The notes below the pieces were generated by a model. The model worked only from the letters and a program-made list of their open reading frames with translations, did no database searches and was not told the DNA's origin. From a candidate division TA06 bacterium DG_78 (GTDB lineage: Bacteria > Hydrothermota > Tepidihabitantia > SM23-42), in assembly GCA_001303225.1 (NCBI GenBank), contig LJNI01000019.1, positions 1 through 20,066 of the forward strand: DNA of 20,066 bases, written 5' to 3'. Of the stretch, positions 1 to 7,178 are shown piece by piece (positions within the stretch are counted from its first letter, which is position 1; every line of letters begins with the position of its first letter). A program made the position numbers and the translations under genes.

Positions 1-6
1 AACTTT

Positions 7-80
7 GCCCCGCTAGCTCAATTTGGAAGAGCAGCTGATTCTTAATCAGCGGGTTGCAGGTTCAAATCCTGCGCGGGGTA
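7..80 (+). tRNA. tRNA-Lys (anticodon CTT)
   Basis: A full cloverleaf can be drawn. The 7-bp acceptor stem is 7-13 with 73-79, including a G-T pair at the end. The D stem is GCTC/GAGC, the anticodon stem GCTGA/TCAGC encloses the loop TTCTTAA, and the T arm is GCAGG-TTCAAAT-CCTGC. The anticodon at 41-43 is CTT, which reads AAG lysine codons. The discriminator is A80. CCA is not encoded. Confidence 0.97.
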
Positions 81-81
81 T

Positions 82-100
82 CTGCCCACACAGTGGGCAG
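82..100 (+). terminator. hairpin after tRNA-Lys
   Basis: CTGCCCAC (82-89) pairs perfectly with GTGGGCAG (93-100) around a 3-nt loop, two bases after the tRNA-Lys end. There is no clear T-run behind it, so it may be a terminator or a barrier defining the tRNA 3' end. Confidence 0.5.
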
Positions 101-118
101 CATATAGCTTGTAGTGTA

Positions 119-146
119 TTGCCATATTTATTATTTTAATTATAAT
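119..146 (+). promoter_or_regulatory. predicted sigma-70 promoter for tRNA-His
   Basis: TTGCCA (119-124), a 16-bp spacer and TATAAT (141-146) lie about 43 bp upstream of tRNA-His. This suggests the second tRNA is transcribed independently of tRNA-Lys. Confidence 0.5.
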
Positions 147-188
147 TATCTAGCATCTAAGAGCTAATAACTAGTGTCTAGTTTGTAT

Positions 189-262
189 GGTGAGTGTAGC
201 TCAATTGGCAGAGCATTGGACTGTGGTTCCAATGGTTGGGGGTTCAAGTCCCCTCACTCACC
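189..262 (+). tRNA. tRNA-His (anticodon GTG)
   Basis: The acceptor stem GTGAGTG (190-196) pairs with CACTCAC (255-261). The extra G at 189 faces C at 262, the G-1:C73 pair that is the hallmark of bacterial tRNA-His. The anticodon loop CTGTGGT carries GTG at 223-225. The T loop is TTCAAGT. A T-run (264-268) follows directly and may end the transcript. Confidence 0.97.
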
Positions 263-399
263 CTTTTTACGACAAGTAATATGTTAATGGATTTAGGGTA
301 TCGCTGCCCGTGTCGTTTTAAGGCATAGTTACACGGTTAAAAATGAATAACAATCAACGAATTGTAATACAAATATGCACAACGTATAACAATAATCCA

Positions 400-1563
400 T
401 CATTTATGGTGTGCAAAGTATTCGCGGAACAGATTCTTAACAAACTTGTTGCGCTTGAAATATAATTTCTTTAAGGGGCGTTTCTTATGTTTTGCAAGGG
501 CATAGTGAGCAAACATCGGAAATCCGATAGTGGTATCCATATAGCACACAACAGTATCCGGCAGATGCTTTGGATCAACCTTTCCCCAAGAAACTGCTTC
601 ATGTGGTGTGGCACCAGAGAGACCACCAGTATCAGGCCTGGCATCGGTCATTTGGAAGAAGTAATCGTGGCCAACTTCTTTGATCCGCAATACTTCTTGA
701 ATTTGTGGTTCGGTTTGTAAAATAAAGTTCTTGGGGCTGCCACCGCCGATTAGAAGTACTCCTGATTTACCACCAGTACGTTTCACCGCTAGAACATATG
801 CGGTCGTTTCATTGACGTCAATTGATGGATTGATACGTATCTTGCTGCCCATGATCTCAGCTTCAGCAATATTCATTCCAATCGTTGAATCGCCGGGTGA
901 ACTGGTATAAATGGGCACGCCAAGCCGGTAAGATGCCGCAAGTACTGAAGTGTCTTTGTTCCCGGTTTTCTCTTCCCATTCTGCTGCGTATTTACCGAGC
1001 AAATAATGTAATTCCGCAGTACCCATTTCTTTCTGAAATTCTGGTTGCTCGACTATTGTACGGAAAATTTCATCGGTTGCCATTAGACAATCGCTGTAGC
1101 CCAAAAGTATATCATAAATGCGGACCACATCATTCTCTCTCAAGTCCGCATCATCAATAAGGTGGGTGCCAACATACAGTGGAAGATTGAATGCAAAATG
1201 TAAATCATGATACATATTTGCGCCAGTTGACACTATCCAATCGATGAAACCAGCTTTCATCAAGGGAATAATAACGGATTTACCGAGGCCGGCTGGAGTC
1301 AAAGCGCCGGCAAGACTCATCCCTACTGTAACATCCTTCTCAAGCATTTTCTCCACAAAGAGACGGCATCCTTCACGTAAACGGGCGGCATTGTACGCTA
1401 AGAATGTTTTCTCGATAAGATCCGGGAGTTTTTCTTTACCGTTTATCCCAGGCGGGAATATCCGTGGTCCGGATAAATATTTCTTTTTGTTAGGATACTT
1501 CTTTTTCTTCAGCCAATCAGGAACTTCGCTAATATCTTTTTTGACGCCATGGATTCTTTTCAT
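400..1563 (-). CDS. deoxyhypusine synthase-like protein (possible homospermidine synthase)
   Basis: The 387-residue protein has the NAD-dependent deoxyhypusine synthase fold. Visible family motifs are [11 protein letters not shown] (about 112-122), SPGDSTIGM (222-230), GGGSPKNF (273-280) and EAVSWGK ending in Lys328, which matches the lysine that carries the butylimine intermediate in the eukaryotic enzyme (human Lys329). Bacteria have no eIF5A, so hypusine formation is unlikely. Several bacterial and plant relatives transfer the aminobutyl group to putrescine and make homospermidine. The gene starts 18 bp after the ornithine decarboxylase stop and has a good SD (GAGGAGGTGTA before ATG), so the two are co-transcribed and putrescine is supplied by the neighbour. 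The family is secure from motifs; the product is inferred. The stop codon is TGA. Confidence 0.9.
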   Translation of the reverse strand: MKRIHGVKKDISEVPDWLKKKKYPNKKKYLSGPRIFPPGINGKEKLPDLIEKTFLAYNAARLREGCRLFVEKMLEKDVTVGMSLAGALTPAGLGKSVIIPLMKAGFIDWIVSTGANMYHDLHFAFNLPLYVGTHLIDDADLRENDVVRIYDILLGYSDCLMATDEIFRTIVEQPEFQKEMGTAELHYLLGKYAAEWEEKTGNKDTSVLAASYRLGVPIYTSSPGDSTIGMNIAEAEIMGSKIRINPSIDVNETTAYVLAVKRTGGKSGVLLIGGGSPKNFILQTEPQIQEVLRIKEVGHDYFFQMTDARPDTGGLSGATPHEAVSWGKVDPKHLPDTVVCYMDTTIGFPMFAHYALAKHKKRPLKKLYFKRNKFVKNLFREYFAHHK

Positions 1564-1581
1564 TACACCTCCTCATTATTT

Positions 1582-2709
1582 TTAGGGAATACTTAAAACT
1601 TTTGCCGGAGGAATTCCATTGAAATTTGTCGCCGTTACCCAGGAATAAGCACCAATATTTTCTACATATATAAGGTCACCAATTTCTAATTCGGGCAGAT
1701 CCTCACTGACTGAGATAATATCGAGAGAATCGCACGAAGGACCAGCAAGTGTGGTTATTTGTGGAATTCCCTTCCTCAAAACTTTATAATGGTATTTGCA
1801 GTGGTCAAAGATAATTCCTGACAGGGAACCATAAACACCATCATCAAGATAATACCAGTGTTTATTCCCTCTAATTGATTTTCCAACCACTTTCATGACC
1901 AAAATGCAGGCTGGCCCTACCAGGACCCTACCTGGTTCGGCAATAATCTGAACATCTGAGCTGAAGAGACGGTTTAATTCCTTATTAATATGAGAAGCTA
2001 TGGGAATGAAGGAATCTTTTTCATAATCAAAATACCTAATTGGGAATCCTCCGCCAATATCCAAAATTTCCAGAGGTAATTGTTTTAATTTAGCATCCTT
2101 GAAAATAATAGAGGCAGTCTCAAGTGAAGCGAGGTAATTTTCTATATTAGTGTTCTGCGAACCAACATGAAAACTAACCCCTATTGGTTTGAGTCCAAGA
2201 TGATAGGCTTTGATCAGCAGTGACATTGCATCTGCCGGTTCGGCACCAAACTTTAATGAAAGTTCAACAATTGAACCAACATTAGGAACTTTTATTCGAA
2301 TCAGCACTTTTGACCTGGGTGCATATTTAGTAATCTTATTGAGTTCATATTCTGAATCAAAGGTCATCAGCGTAACTTTGTGACGAGCAGCAAATTTAAG
2401 GGCTTCAGGGTTCTTTACTGTATTTGCAAAAATCAAACGATCTGGATTAACACCTAATTTTAGGATTGTATTAATCTCATTGATTGATGCTACATCAAAT
2501 CCAATTTGAGCATTGATAAAAGTTTTTAAAACGAAAGGATGGGAATTTGCCTTCATTGCATAGTAAGGTTTAACACGAGGTAGAAGCGAATGAAATTTCT
2601 TTACTTGTTCGAGAAGCCTACTTTTACTGATCAGAAAGAGGGGAGTATTCTCTTTCTTTGCTAATGAAGTTATCAGTTTTTTGAAATTGGATTTTAATTT
2701 TTTCTTCAT
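1582..2709 (-). CDS. ornithine decarboxylase-like, PLP fold type III
   Basis: The 375-residue protein belongs to the alanine-racemase-fold (group IV) decarboxylases. It would make putrescine from ornithine in the cytoplasm. Key sites are visible: YYAMKAN with the PLP lysine at Lys53, HVGSQ at 181-185, the phosphate-binding GGGFP at 219-223, EPGR at 258-261, GPSCDSLD with the catalytic Cys326-Asp327 pair, and GAY at 353-355. The GPxCD motif marks ornithine/lysine decarboxylases rather than diaminopimelate decarboxylase. The length fits the short bacterial ODC class, not the 420-460 residue eukaryotic one. Lysine or another basic amino acid as substrate cannot be excluded. It lies 51 bp downstream of the DUF2330-like gene on the same strand and 18 bp upstream of the DHS-like gene. 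No SD is seen before the ATG. Confidence 0.9.
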   Translation of the reverse strand: MKKKLKSNFKKLITSLAKKENTPLFLISKSRLLEQVKKFHSLLPRVKPYYAMKANSHPFVLKTFINAQIGFDVASINEINTILKLGVNPDRLIFANTVKNPEALKFAARHKVTLMTFDSEYELNKITKYAPRSKVLIRIKVPNVGSIVELSLKFGAEPADAMSLLIKAYHLGLKPIGVSFHVGSQNTNIENYLASLETASIIFKDAKLKQLPLEILDIGGGFPIRYFDYEKDSFIPIASHINKELNRLFSSDVQIIAEPGRVLVGPACILVMKVVGKSIRGNKHWYYLDDGVYGSLSGIIFDHCKYHYKVLRKGIPQITTLAGPSCDSLDIISVSEDLPELEIGDLIYVENIGAYSWVTATNFNGIPPAKVLSIP

Positions 2710-2760
2710 CTTAGATCTATCATTCTAATACATAGCAGCGATTACAAAAATAATTTGTTA

Positions 2761-3645
2761 TTACCGTGCAATTAAATCTCTATCAAATGATTTCAGTTCG
2801 CCTTCTATTTTCCAGATACGCAATCGCATTTTTTTATAATCATTGAGTAATCCAGACATATCCTCGTTTAAATATCTCAGCTCTTCATCAGTAATGGTGA
2901 TTGGGTCGTGCTCTAAAGCAATGCGATGGATTGGCAGGCTCGGGAAATCTGCCAGTAATCGCGGTGTTAAAATGATGAGCTCAATCGAAGTATTACCTTC
3001 GCCAGTCTTTGTTATTTTCAGTGGGTAGAAAAGTGATTTGGTCTTAAACGTGTATTGAATTGGTTCGTTTGTCACTGTTTCTTCAGTCAATGTTATGACA
3101 TCAAAAACAAACCATTCGAAATTGCCATTGATGTATTCATCTATCAGTTCCTTCATTTCGTTAGAGATCACTTCGTGTTCAATACCAATCGATTTGAGAT
3201 ACTCTTTGACCCAATCAACAAAACCATTTGCATTGAGGAGATGGGTAACAGAAATATCATGCGCGCCGATTTTTTTATGGAATGTTACTTCGCCAGAAGG
3301 TGGTGGTATACCTTTGGTACGCTCTCCAGCACGTGCCAATGGTGCAATGCTGATTTTGCTGTTTATTAAATCCGTTGCCTTTCGGAAGGTCTCGAGATCA
3401 CCCTTTTTTACCTGGGGTTCAGAGGGGAGCGGCAGTACTTCCAAAACCATTGTCGACTCTGAGGCACTCACGTCAGTGCTCAAGAGAAGAATTTCTTCAT
3501 CACCATTCCAAGCAATCATGGCACGCTGATTCGGTTCAAAGATTTTAACATTGGGATTAACTGGTATCATACCACGATCGCACAATCCGAAGGAAACAAA
3601 GAGACAAACACAAGATAGTATAATTATATGGATGTTATTTTTCAT
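2761..3645 (-). CDS. exported DUF2330-like protein of unknown function
   Basis: The 294-residue protein has an N-terminal signal peptide (hydrophobic run at about 5-21, then CDRG), so it is probably exported. The segments RAMIAWNGDEEILLLSTDV (about 41-59), VLEVLPLPSEP and KKIGAHDISVTHL, followed by an acidic/aromatic stretch ending FEWFVFDV, resemble the layout of DUF2330 proteins; I recognise this by eye and hold it moderately. No catalytic motif is visible. The C-terminus (about 255-294) is charged and likely helical. The gene sits between the L,D-transpeptidase fusion and the polyamine genes. It has its own promoter, whose -10 box lies five bases before the ATG, predicting a leaderless mRNA. 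No SD is present, which agrees. Confidence 0.75.
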   Translation of the reverse strand: MKNNIHIIILSCVCLFVSFGLCDRGMIPVNPNVKIFEPNQRAMIAWNGDEEILLLSTDVSASESTMVLEVLPLPSEPQVKKGDLETFRKATDLINSKISIAPLARAGERTKGIPPPSGEVTFHKKIGAHDISVTHLLNANGFVDWVKEYLKSIGIEHEVISNEMKELIDEYINGNFEWFVFDVITLTEETVTNEPIQYTFKTKSLFYPLKITKTGEGNTSIELIILTPRLLADFPSLPIHRIALEHDPITITDEELRYLNEDMSGLLNDYKKMRLRIWKIEGELKSFDRDLIAR

Positions 3646-3650
3646 ACGAT

Positions 3651-3678
3651 ATTATACTAATTTACAGAAAAAAGTCAA
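3651..3678 (-). promoter_or_regulatory. promoter of the DUF2330-like gene, leaderless geometry
   Basis: On the minus strand, TTGACT (3678-3673), a 16-bp spacer and TATAAT (3656-3651) are followed by five bases (ATCGT) and the ATG at 3645. Initiation about 6-7 bases after the -10 box would fall on or next to the start codon. Confidence 0.75.
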
Positions 3679-3707
3679 TTACGAGTACTCCAGGTCTTTT
3701 GTGGTAA

Positions 3708-3746
3708 ACCCCGTTAGAAAGCTCGAATAAGGCCTTCTAACGGGGT
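3708..3746 (-). repeat. 39-bp inverted-repeat element overlapping the end of the LDT-DUF4846 gene
   Basis: The 12-bp arms ACCCCGTTAGAA (3708-3719) and TTCTAACGGGGT (3735-3746) are perfect inverted repeats around a 15-bp centre. The same terminal sequence occurs in the longer element at 16945-17056. Read on the minus strand, this copy supplies the last ten codons (TPLEGLIRAF) and the TAA stop of the upstream gene. It could also form a hairpin between that gene and the next. Confidence 0.85.
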
Positions 3747-5276
3747 AAAATTCCATTGAGGTGTGTGCAGTGTGTCAGTTAAAGTAGTCCTATACCACGG
3801 ACTGAAATTTGGCTTATATAAATTTTTTAAAATATGAATATCCTGTGCAGGCATATAACTCTGACCAATGAGAAAGATTTTTTCTCCTGTTTGTGTATTG
3901 ATTGCCAAGTCGAGTATGATTACTGCATGTCCTGGAAATCCACCTTGAATAAAGATGTTGCCGATTTCCATGTTGTTGTAATCACTGACACTCTGGAGCT
4001 GTTTACTTAAAGAATAGGTTCCAGCATAGGTAAACACAAAATCCAAATATTCTCGCAGGACGCTGTATGATGAATCAGGAGGAGCTGTTTGAGCCCAGGT
4101 AATCCTGTTATTATTCACACTCGGCCGGTGCCCACATATCCAATTACGGAATTTTATAATATCGCCACTGGTTATTTTGAACTCGATGTTATCAAACTCA
4201 TTTCGCGAATAGAGATACTCTGCATACAATCTAATGACGGCGTCAGCACACTGCTGTAAGTCTTTTGATCCAATATCAATGTCAATAACAGCGTGGTGAC
4301 CATCTTGGTACGATTTTCTGTTTCCAGTATACAAATAGACAGGTGGGTAATCCGGTTTGAGCGCTAGATTACGGAGCCAGTCGGCAAATGAGCCAACCTG
4401 AGCAGGAATTCTTTCATATCCTTCCGGAGTTTTGATACGATTGATTATTGCATTTTTTTCATCATAGTGTGTAAGCCACGAATATCGGTTGGTGTTATTT
4501 AAAAAGAGGTATGTTCCACGACCATCAATTTGGATATTTAATTTTTCATGTAGTAGATAGAAAATATCATGACCCTGTTTTATATTTTCCCAGAAGGATA
4601 AAAGTAGTGTGTCGTGTCGAGCAATATGTTCGAGCTTTGCCATACCAATGCTGTCCATATATGAAGGGAAAATATAGACTGGAATGTTTTTGTTGTTATA
4701 CGATTTGACATCAACGCACATTATGTACAATTCTTCAATTGAGGCATCACCAATTGGGATACAGCCAATGGTGACCATGCTGCCATGAATGAAAATATCT
4801 CCGCCTAAGTTGTTTTCGTGTCCCAGAATCCTATCTGATTTATTAGGATAGTTTATCTGCAAAGAGAGATGAAAATTTGAAACTGGATTGAAATCGGTAA
4901 TATGATAGAAACCTTCTGGAATTTGTAAATCACCTCGCTTTCGCTTTGGTCCCAAGGTTCCAGAGGATGCAGTGAATTTGTATGTTTTTACTAATGTGTA
5001 CGTTTCGAGACTATCCTGTTTTGCCCACAACTCAAGAAGCTGTTCATCTTTCAGTGCAACCAATACAATCTCACGAGGTGGGTACGTTATGTTGACACTC
5101 TTAAATAACGAATCAATCTGTTGCGCACAATTCTCTCGCGCCTGTCGAACACGGCCGTACTGATCTTGTTCATCTTTGAATGTTTCCTGAGCACAGAGTA
5201 TGCTTTGAATAGAAAAAGACAAAGCAATTATTACAGTGAAAGAAAAATTATGTAACTGATCTTGATTACGTATCAT
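3714..5276 (-). CDS. YafK-like L,D-transpeptidase fused to a DUF4846 domain
   Basis: The 520-residue exported protein has a signal peptide (about 1-29, ending ILCAQE). The N-terminal part (about 67-203) is a YkuD/YafK L,D-transpeptidase catalytic domain: IPEGFYHI, then IHGSMVTIGCIPIGDASIEELY with catalytic His164 and Cys172. It should act on peptidoglycan stem peptides in the periplasm, either cross-linking or attaching/releasing proteins. The C-terminal part (about 280-500) matches DUF4846: YERIPAQVGSFADWLRNLAL, then QDGHHAVIDIDIGSKDLQQCADAV, FIQGGFPGHAVIILDLA and GQSYMPAQDIHILKN. The function of DUF4846 is unknown. The final ten residues come from a dispersed inverted repeat. The -10 box (TAAAAT) ends five bases before the ATG, predicting a leaderless mRNA, and no SD is seen. 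Confidence 0.9.
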   Translation of the reverse strand: MIRNQDQLHNFSFTVIIALSFSIQSILCAQETFKDEQDQYGRVRQARENCAQQIDSLFKSVNITYPPREIVLVALKDEQLLELWAKQDSLETYTLVKTYKFTASSGTLGPKRKRGDLQIPEGFYHITDFNPVSNFHLSLQINYPNKSDRILGHENNLGGDIFIHGSMVTIGCIPIGDASIEELYIMCVDVKSYNNKNIPVYIFPSYMDSIGMAKLEHIARHDTLLLSFWENIKQGHDIFYLLHEKLNIQIDGRGTYLFLNNTNRYSWLTHYDEKNAIINRIKTPEGYERIPAQVGSFADWLRNLALKPDYPPVYLYTGNRKSYQDGHHAVIDIDIGSKDLQQCADAVIRLYAEYLYSRNEFDNIEFKITSGDIIKFRNWICGHRPSVNNNRITWAQTAPPDSSYSVLREYLDFVFTYAGTYSLSKQLQSVSDYNNMEIGNIFIQGGFPGHAVIILDLAINTQTGEKIFLIGQSYMPAQDIHILKNLYKPNFSPWYRTTLTDTLHTPQWNFTPLEGLIRAF

Positions 5277-5281
5277 ACTTT

Positions 5282-5310
5282 ATTTTAATCAAAACACCAA
5301 AGAAAATCAA
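5282..5310 (-). promoter_or_regulatory. promoter of the LDT-DUF4846 gene, leaderless geometry
   Basis: On the minus strand, TTGATT (5310-5305), a 17-bp spacer and TAAAAT (5287-5282) are followed by AAAGT and the ATG at 5276. The five-base gap is the same as at 3651 and 8495. Confidence 0.6.
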
Positions 5311-5350
5311 GAAAAAATACTGTATGTGTGAGAAGGGCCACTCGATCGAC

Positions 5351-5386
5351 ATTCCGTCATTCCGGTAATTACCAGAATGACGGAAT
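5351..5386. repeat. 36-bp extragenic palindrome (REP-like)
   Basis: ATTCCGTCATTC (5351-5362) and GAATGACGGAAT (5375-5386) are perfect inverted arms. The centre is also self-complementary apart from one C/A mismatch. A T-run (5396-5402) follows on the plus strand. The sequence is of the GTCATTCCGG type common in dispersed bacterial palindromes. It lies between divergent genes, so it is not needed as a terminator of either. Confidence 0.75.
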
Positions 5387-5552
5387 GAGATAGAATTTTT
5401 TTATTCGTCTCTGTCTCCGATTTACCTCAAGCTCTTTAGACCTCGCTTTACCTCTTTACGATTTGGTCCTTAATTTCAAGACCGGACACCAATCAGCATT
5501 AATGAGATTGCTTCAAGACGTCTTCACAATGACACATACATAAAGTCAGGGC
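5387..5552. other. intergenic stretch with a probable decayed repeat
   Basis: No gene is seen here on either strand. Around 5503-5534 the sequence GAGATTGCTTC...CACAATGACA resembles, by eye, a widespread bacterial intergenic repeat whose ends read GAGATTGCTTC and GCAATGACA; the centre (AAGACGTCTT) is palindromic. Together with the palindrome at 5351 it may be the worn remains of one small mobile element. This is inference only. Confidence 0.35.
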
Positions 5553-5601
5553 TTGACATTTTATCTATAATGATTATAATATCGAAAATCGATATCGAAA
5601 A
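5553..5601 (+). promoter_or_regulatory. promoter and candidate operator of the MFS-PadR operon
   Basis: TTGACA (5553-5558), a 16-bp spacer and TATAAT (5575-5580) form a near-consensus promoter. Directly after the -10 box the direct repeat TATCGAAAA occurs at 5580-5588 and 5593-5601, and the palindrome TCGATATCGA lies at 5589-5598. This is the expected place for a repressor site, and the operon encodes a PadR regulator. The leader would be only about 23 nt and has no SD. Confidence 0.65.
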
Positions 5602-5609
5602 ATGATAAT

Positions 5610-6788
5610 ATGATAAAAGGAAAACCCAAAAAAAATATTTTTATTCTCGGTTTAGTATCACTGTTTTCAGACCTGTCGAGTCAAATGGTCTACCCGCTTA
5701 TTCCAGAATTCCTTGTGAGTATTGGTGCTAACAAGGCGATCATCGGAATTATTGAAGGCATTGCGGAAAGCACGGCTTCTATTTTCAGAACTGTTTTTGG
5801 AAAACTTTCAGATAAACTTAAGAAAAGAAAACTCTTCATCTTTCTCGGTTATTTCCTTTCAGCTTTTTCACGGCCAATTCTGTATCTAGCAAATGTCTGG
5901 TCAGTTGTCTTAGGCGTAAGATTTTCTGACCGCGTAGGAAAGGCAATAAGAAACCCGGCGCGAGATGCACTTATTTCAACCTCGGTTGATGCTTCAGAAA
6001 GAGGGAAGGCGTTTGGCTTCCAAAGGGCAATGGATAGAGCTGGTGCAATTGGAGGGCCGCTTCTGGCAATGCTGGTGCTCATGCTGTTCAATAATAATGT
6101 TCGGTTTGTCTTTTTATTGTCAGTTATTCCAGGTGTCTTAACTGTCTTCCTTGTTCGATTTGCAAAAGAAACCACAGTGGCAGATAAATCTGATTCTACT
6201 GCTGTTCAAAAACATAGCCTGAGAAATGCACCTTTTCTCATATTTTTAATATCCACTATTGTATTTACACTCGGTAACTCCTCAAATGCTTTTTTAATAT
6301 TGAAAGCACGTGAGGCTGGATTATCTGTCGCATTGATACCTGTTATATGGATTGTGTATAATATTTTTTGTACACTCTCTTCTCCACTATTTGGGTCATT
6401 ATCTGACAAGGTAGGCAGAAAGCCAATCATTATTGTTTCATTTCTGTACTACTCAGCGGTCTATTTTCTCTTTGGCTTCGCTCGTTCCGTCTGGATTGTC
6501 TGGATACTCTTTGCTGCGTATGGTATTTACTATGGTCTTTCTGAAGGAGTATTCCGTGCTTATATTGCTGATCTCGTGGTACCGGAGAATCGGGCAACTG
6601 CCTATGGTTTATTCAATACTGGTATTGGCCTCGCCCTCTTCCCTGCCTCATTAATCATGGGAACAATGTGGGATAGATTTGGTAGCATGTGGGCATTTTT
6701 CGTTTCTGCGGGCTTTAGCTTACTCGGATTTTTGATTTTTCTGACTAGTCTATTATTTCAGAAGATAAGAAGAAAAAGTGGAGCATAA
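5610..6788 (+). CDS. MFS transporter, drug-efflux type
   Basis: The 392-residue inner-membrane protein has about 12 hydrophobic segments in two similar halves. The major-facilitator loop motif occurs in both: GKLSDKLKKRK (64-74) and GSLSDKVGRK (262-271). The segment RFSDRVGKAIRNPARDALI (104-122) is characteristic of a bacterial MFS_1 subgroup. Substrate is not readable from the sequence; efflux of a toxic small molecule is the usual role next to a PadR gene. An upstream ATG at 5602 is closed by TGA after three codons, so 5610 is the first usable start. No SD is present. The gene is followed after two bases by the PadR gene, so the two are co-transcribed. Confidence 0.92.
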   Translation: MIKGKPKKNIFILGLVSLFSDLSSQMVYPLIPEFLVSIGANKAIIGIIEGIAESTASIFRTVFGKLSDKLKKRKLFIFLGYFLSAFSRPILYLANVWSVVLGVRFSDRVGKAIRNPARDALISTSVDASERGKAFGFQRAMDRAGAIGGPLLAMLVLMLFNNNVRFVFLLSVIPGVLTVFLVRFAKETTVADKSDSTAVQKHSLRNAPFLIFLISTIVFTLGNSSNAFLILKAREAGLSVALIPVIWIVYNIFCTLSSPLFGSLSDKVGRKPIIIVSFLYYSAVYFLFGFARSVWIVWILFAAYGIYYGLSEGVFRAYIADLVVPENRATAYGLFNTGIGLALFPASLIMGTMWDRFGSMWAFFVSAGFSLLGFLIFLTSLLFQKIRRKSGA

Positions 6789-6790
6789 AG

Positions 6791-7102
6791 ATGTCGTATA
6801 GTATTATCCATGAATTTTTACTCGGATTCATAAAGATTCATATACTCTATCATGCAGACAAAGAGCCTGTATTCGGACAAGCATTCAAGCAAGAATTAAA
6901 AAGACACGGATATGATATTTCATATGGTACCCTCTACCCAATATTTCACACATTAGAAAGACAAGGATATTTACATTCCAAAAAAGAAAATATCAAAGGC
7001 AAAATAAGGAAATACTACACGATAACCACGAAAGGCAAAAGGGTTTTACAACAATCACGAATAAAGGCAAAGGAATTATTTGATGAACTCTTTGAAAAAT
7101 GA
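6791..7102 (+). CDS. PadR-family transcriptional regulator
   Basis: The 103-residue protein is a PadR winged-helix domain of usual length for the short (subfamily 2) class, lacking the long C-terminal coiled coil. The recognition region SYGTLYPIFHTLERQGY (44-60) and the wing RKYYTITTKGKRVL (73-86) match the family well. It probably represses the operon through the repeats just after the MFS promoter and releases when it binds a ligand exported by the transporter; that is the common arrangement, not something shown here. GTGGAGC eight bases before the ATG serves as SD, overlapping the end of the MFS gene. Confidence 0.92.
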   Translation: MSYSIIHEFLLGFIKIHILYHADKEPVFGQAFKQELKRHGYDISYGTLYPIFHTLERQGYLHSKKENIKGKIRKYYTITTKGKRVLQQSRIKAKELFDELFEK

Positions 7103-7178
7103 ATACAGATATCTGATTGCAGATGATTGATATGAGTGCAATAAAAGATTGCGAAATGGTAATTTGCGAATACCGTGC

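Noticed and set aside
487..1585. Plus-strand open frames opposite the DHS-like gene
   Set aside because: They lie wholly antisense to a gene with full catalytic motifs, have no SD or promoter, and their translations show no recognisable family.
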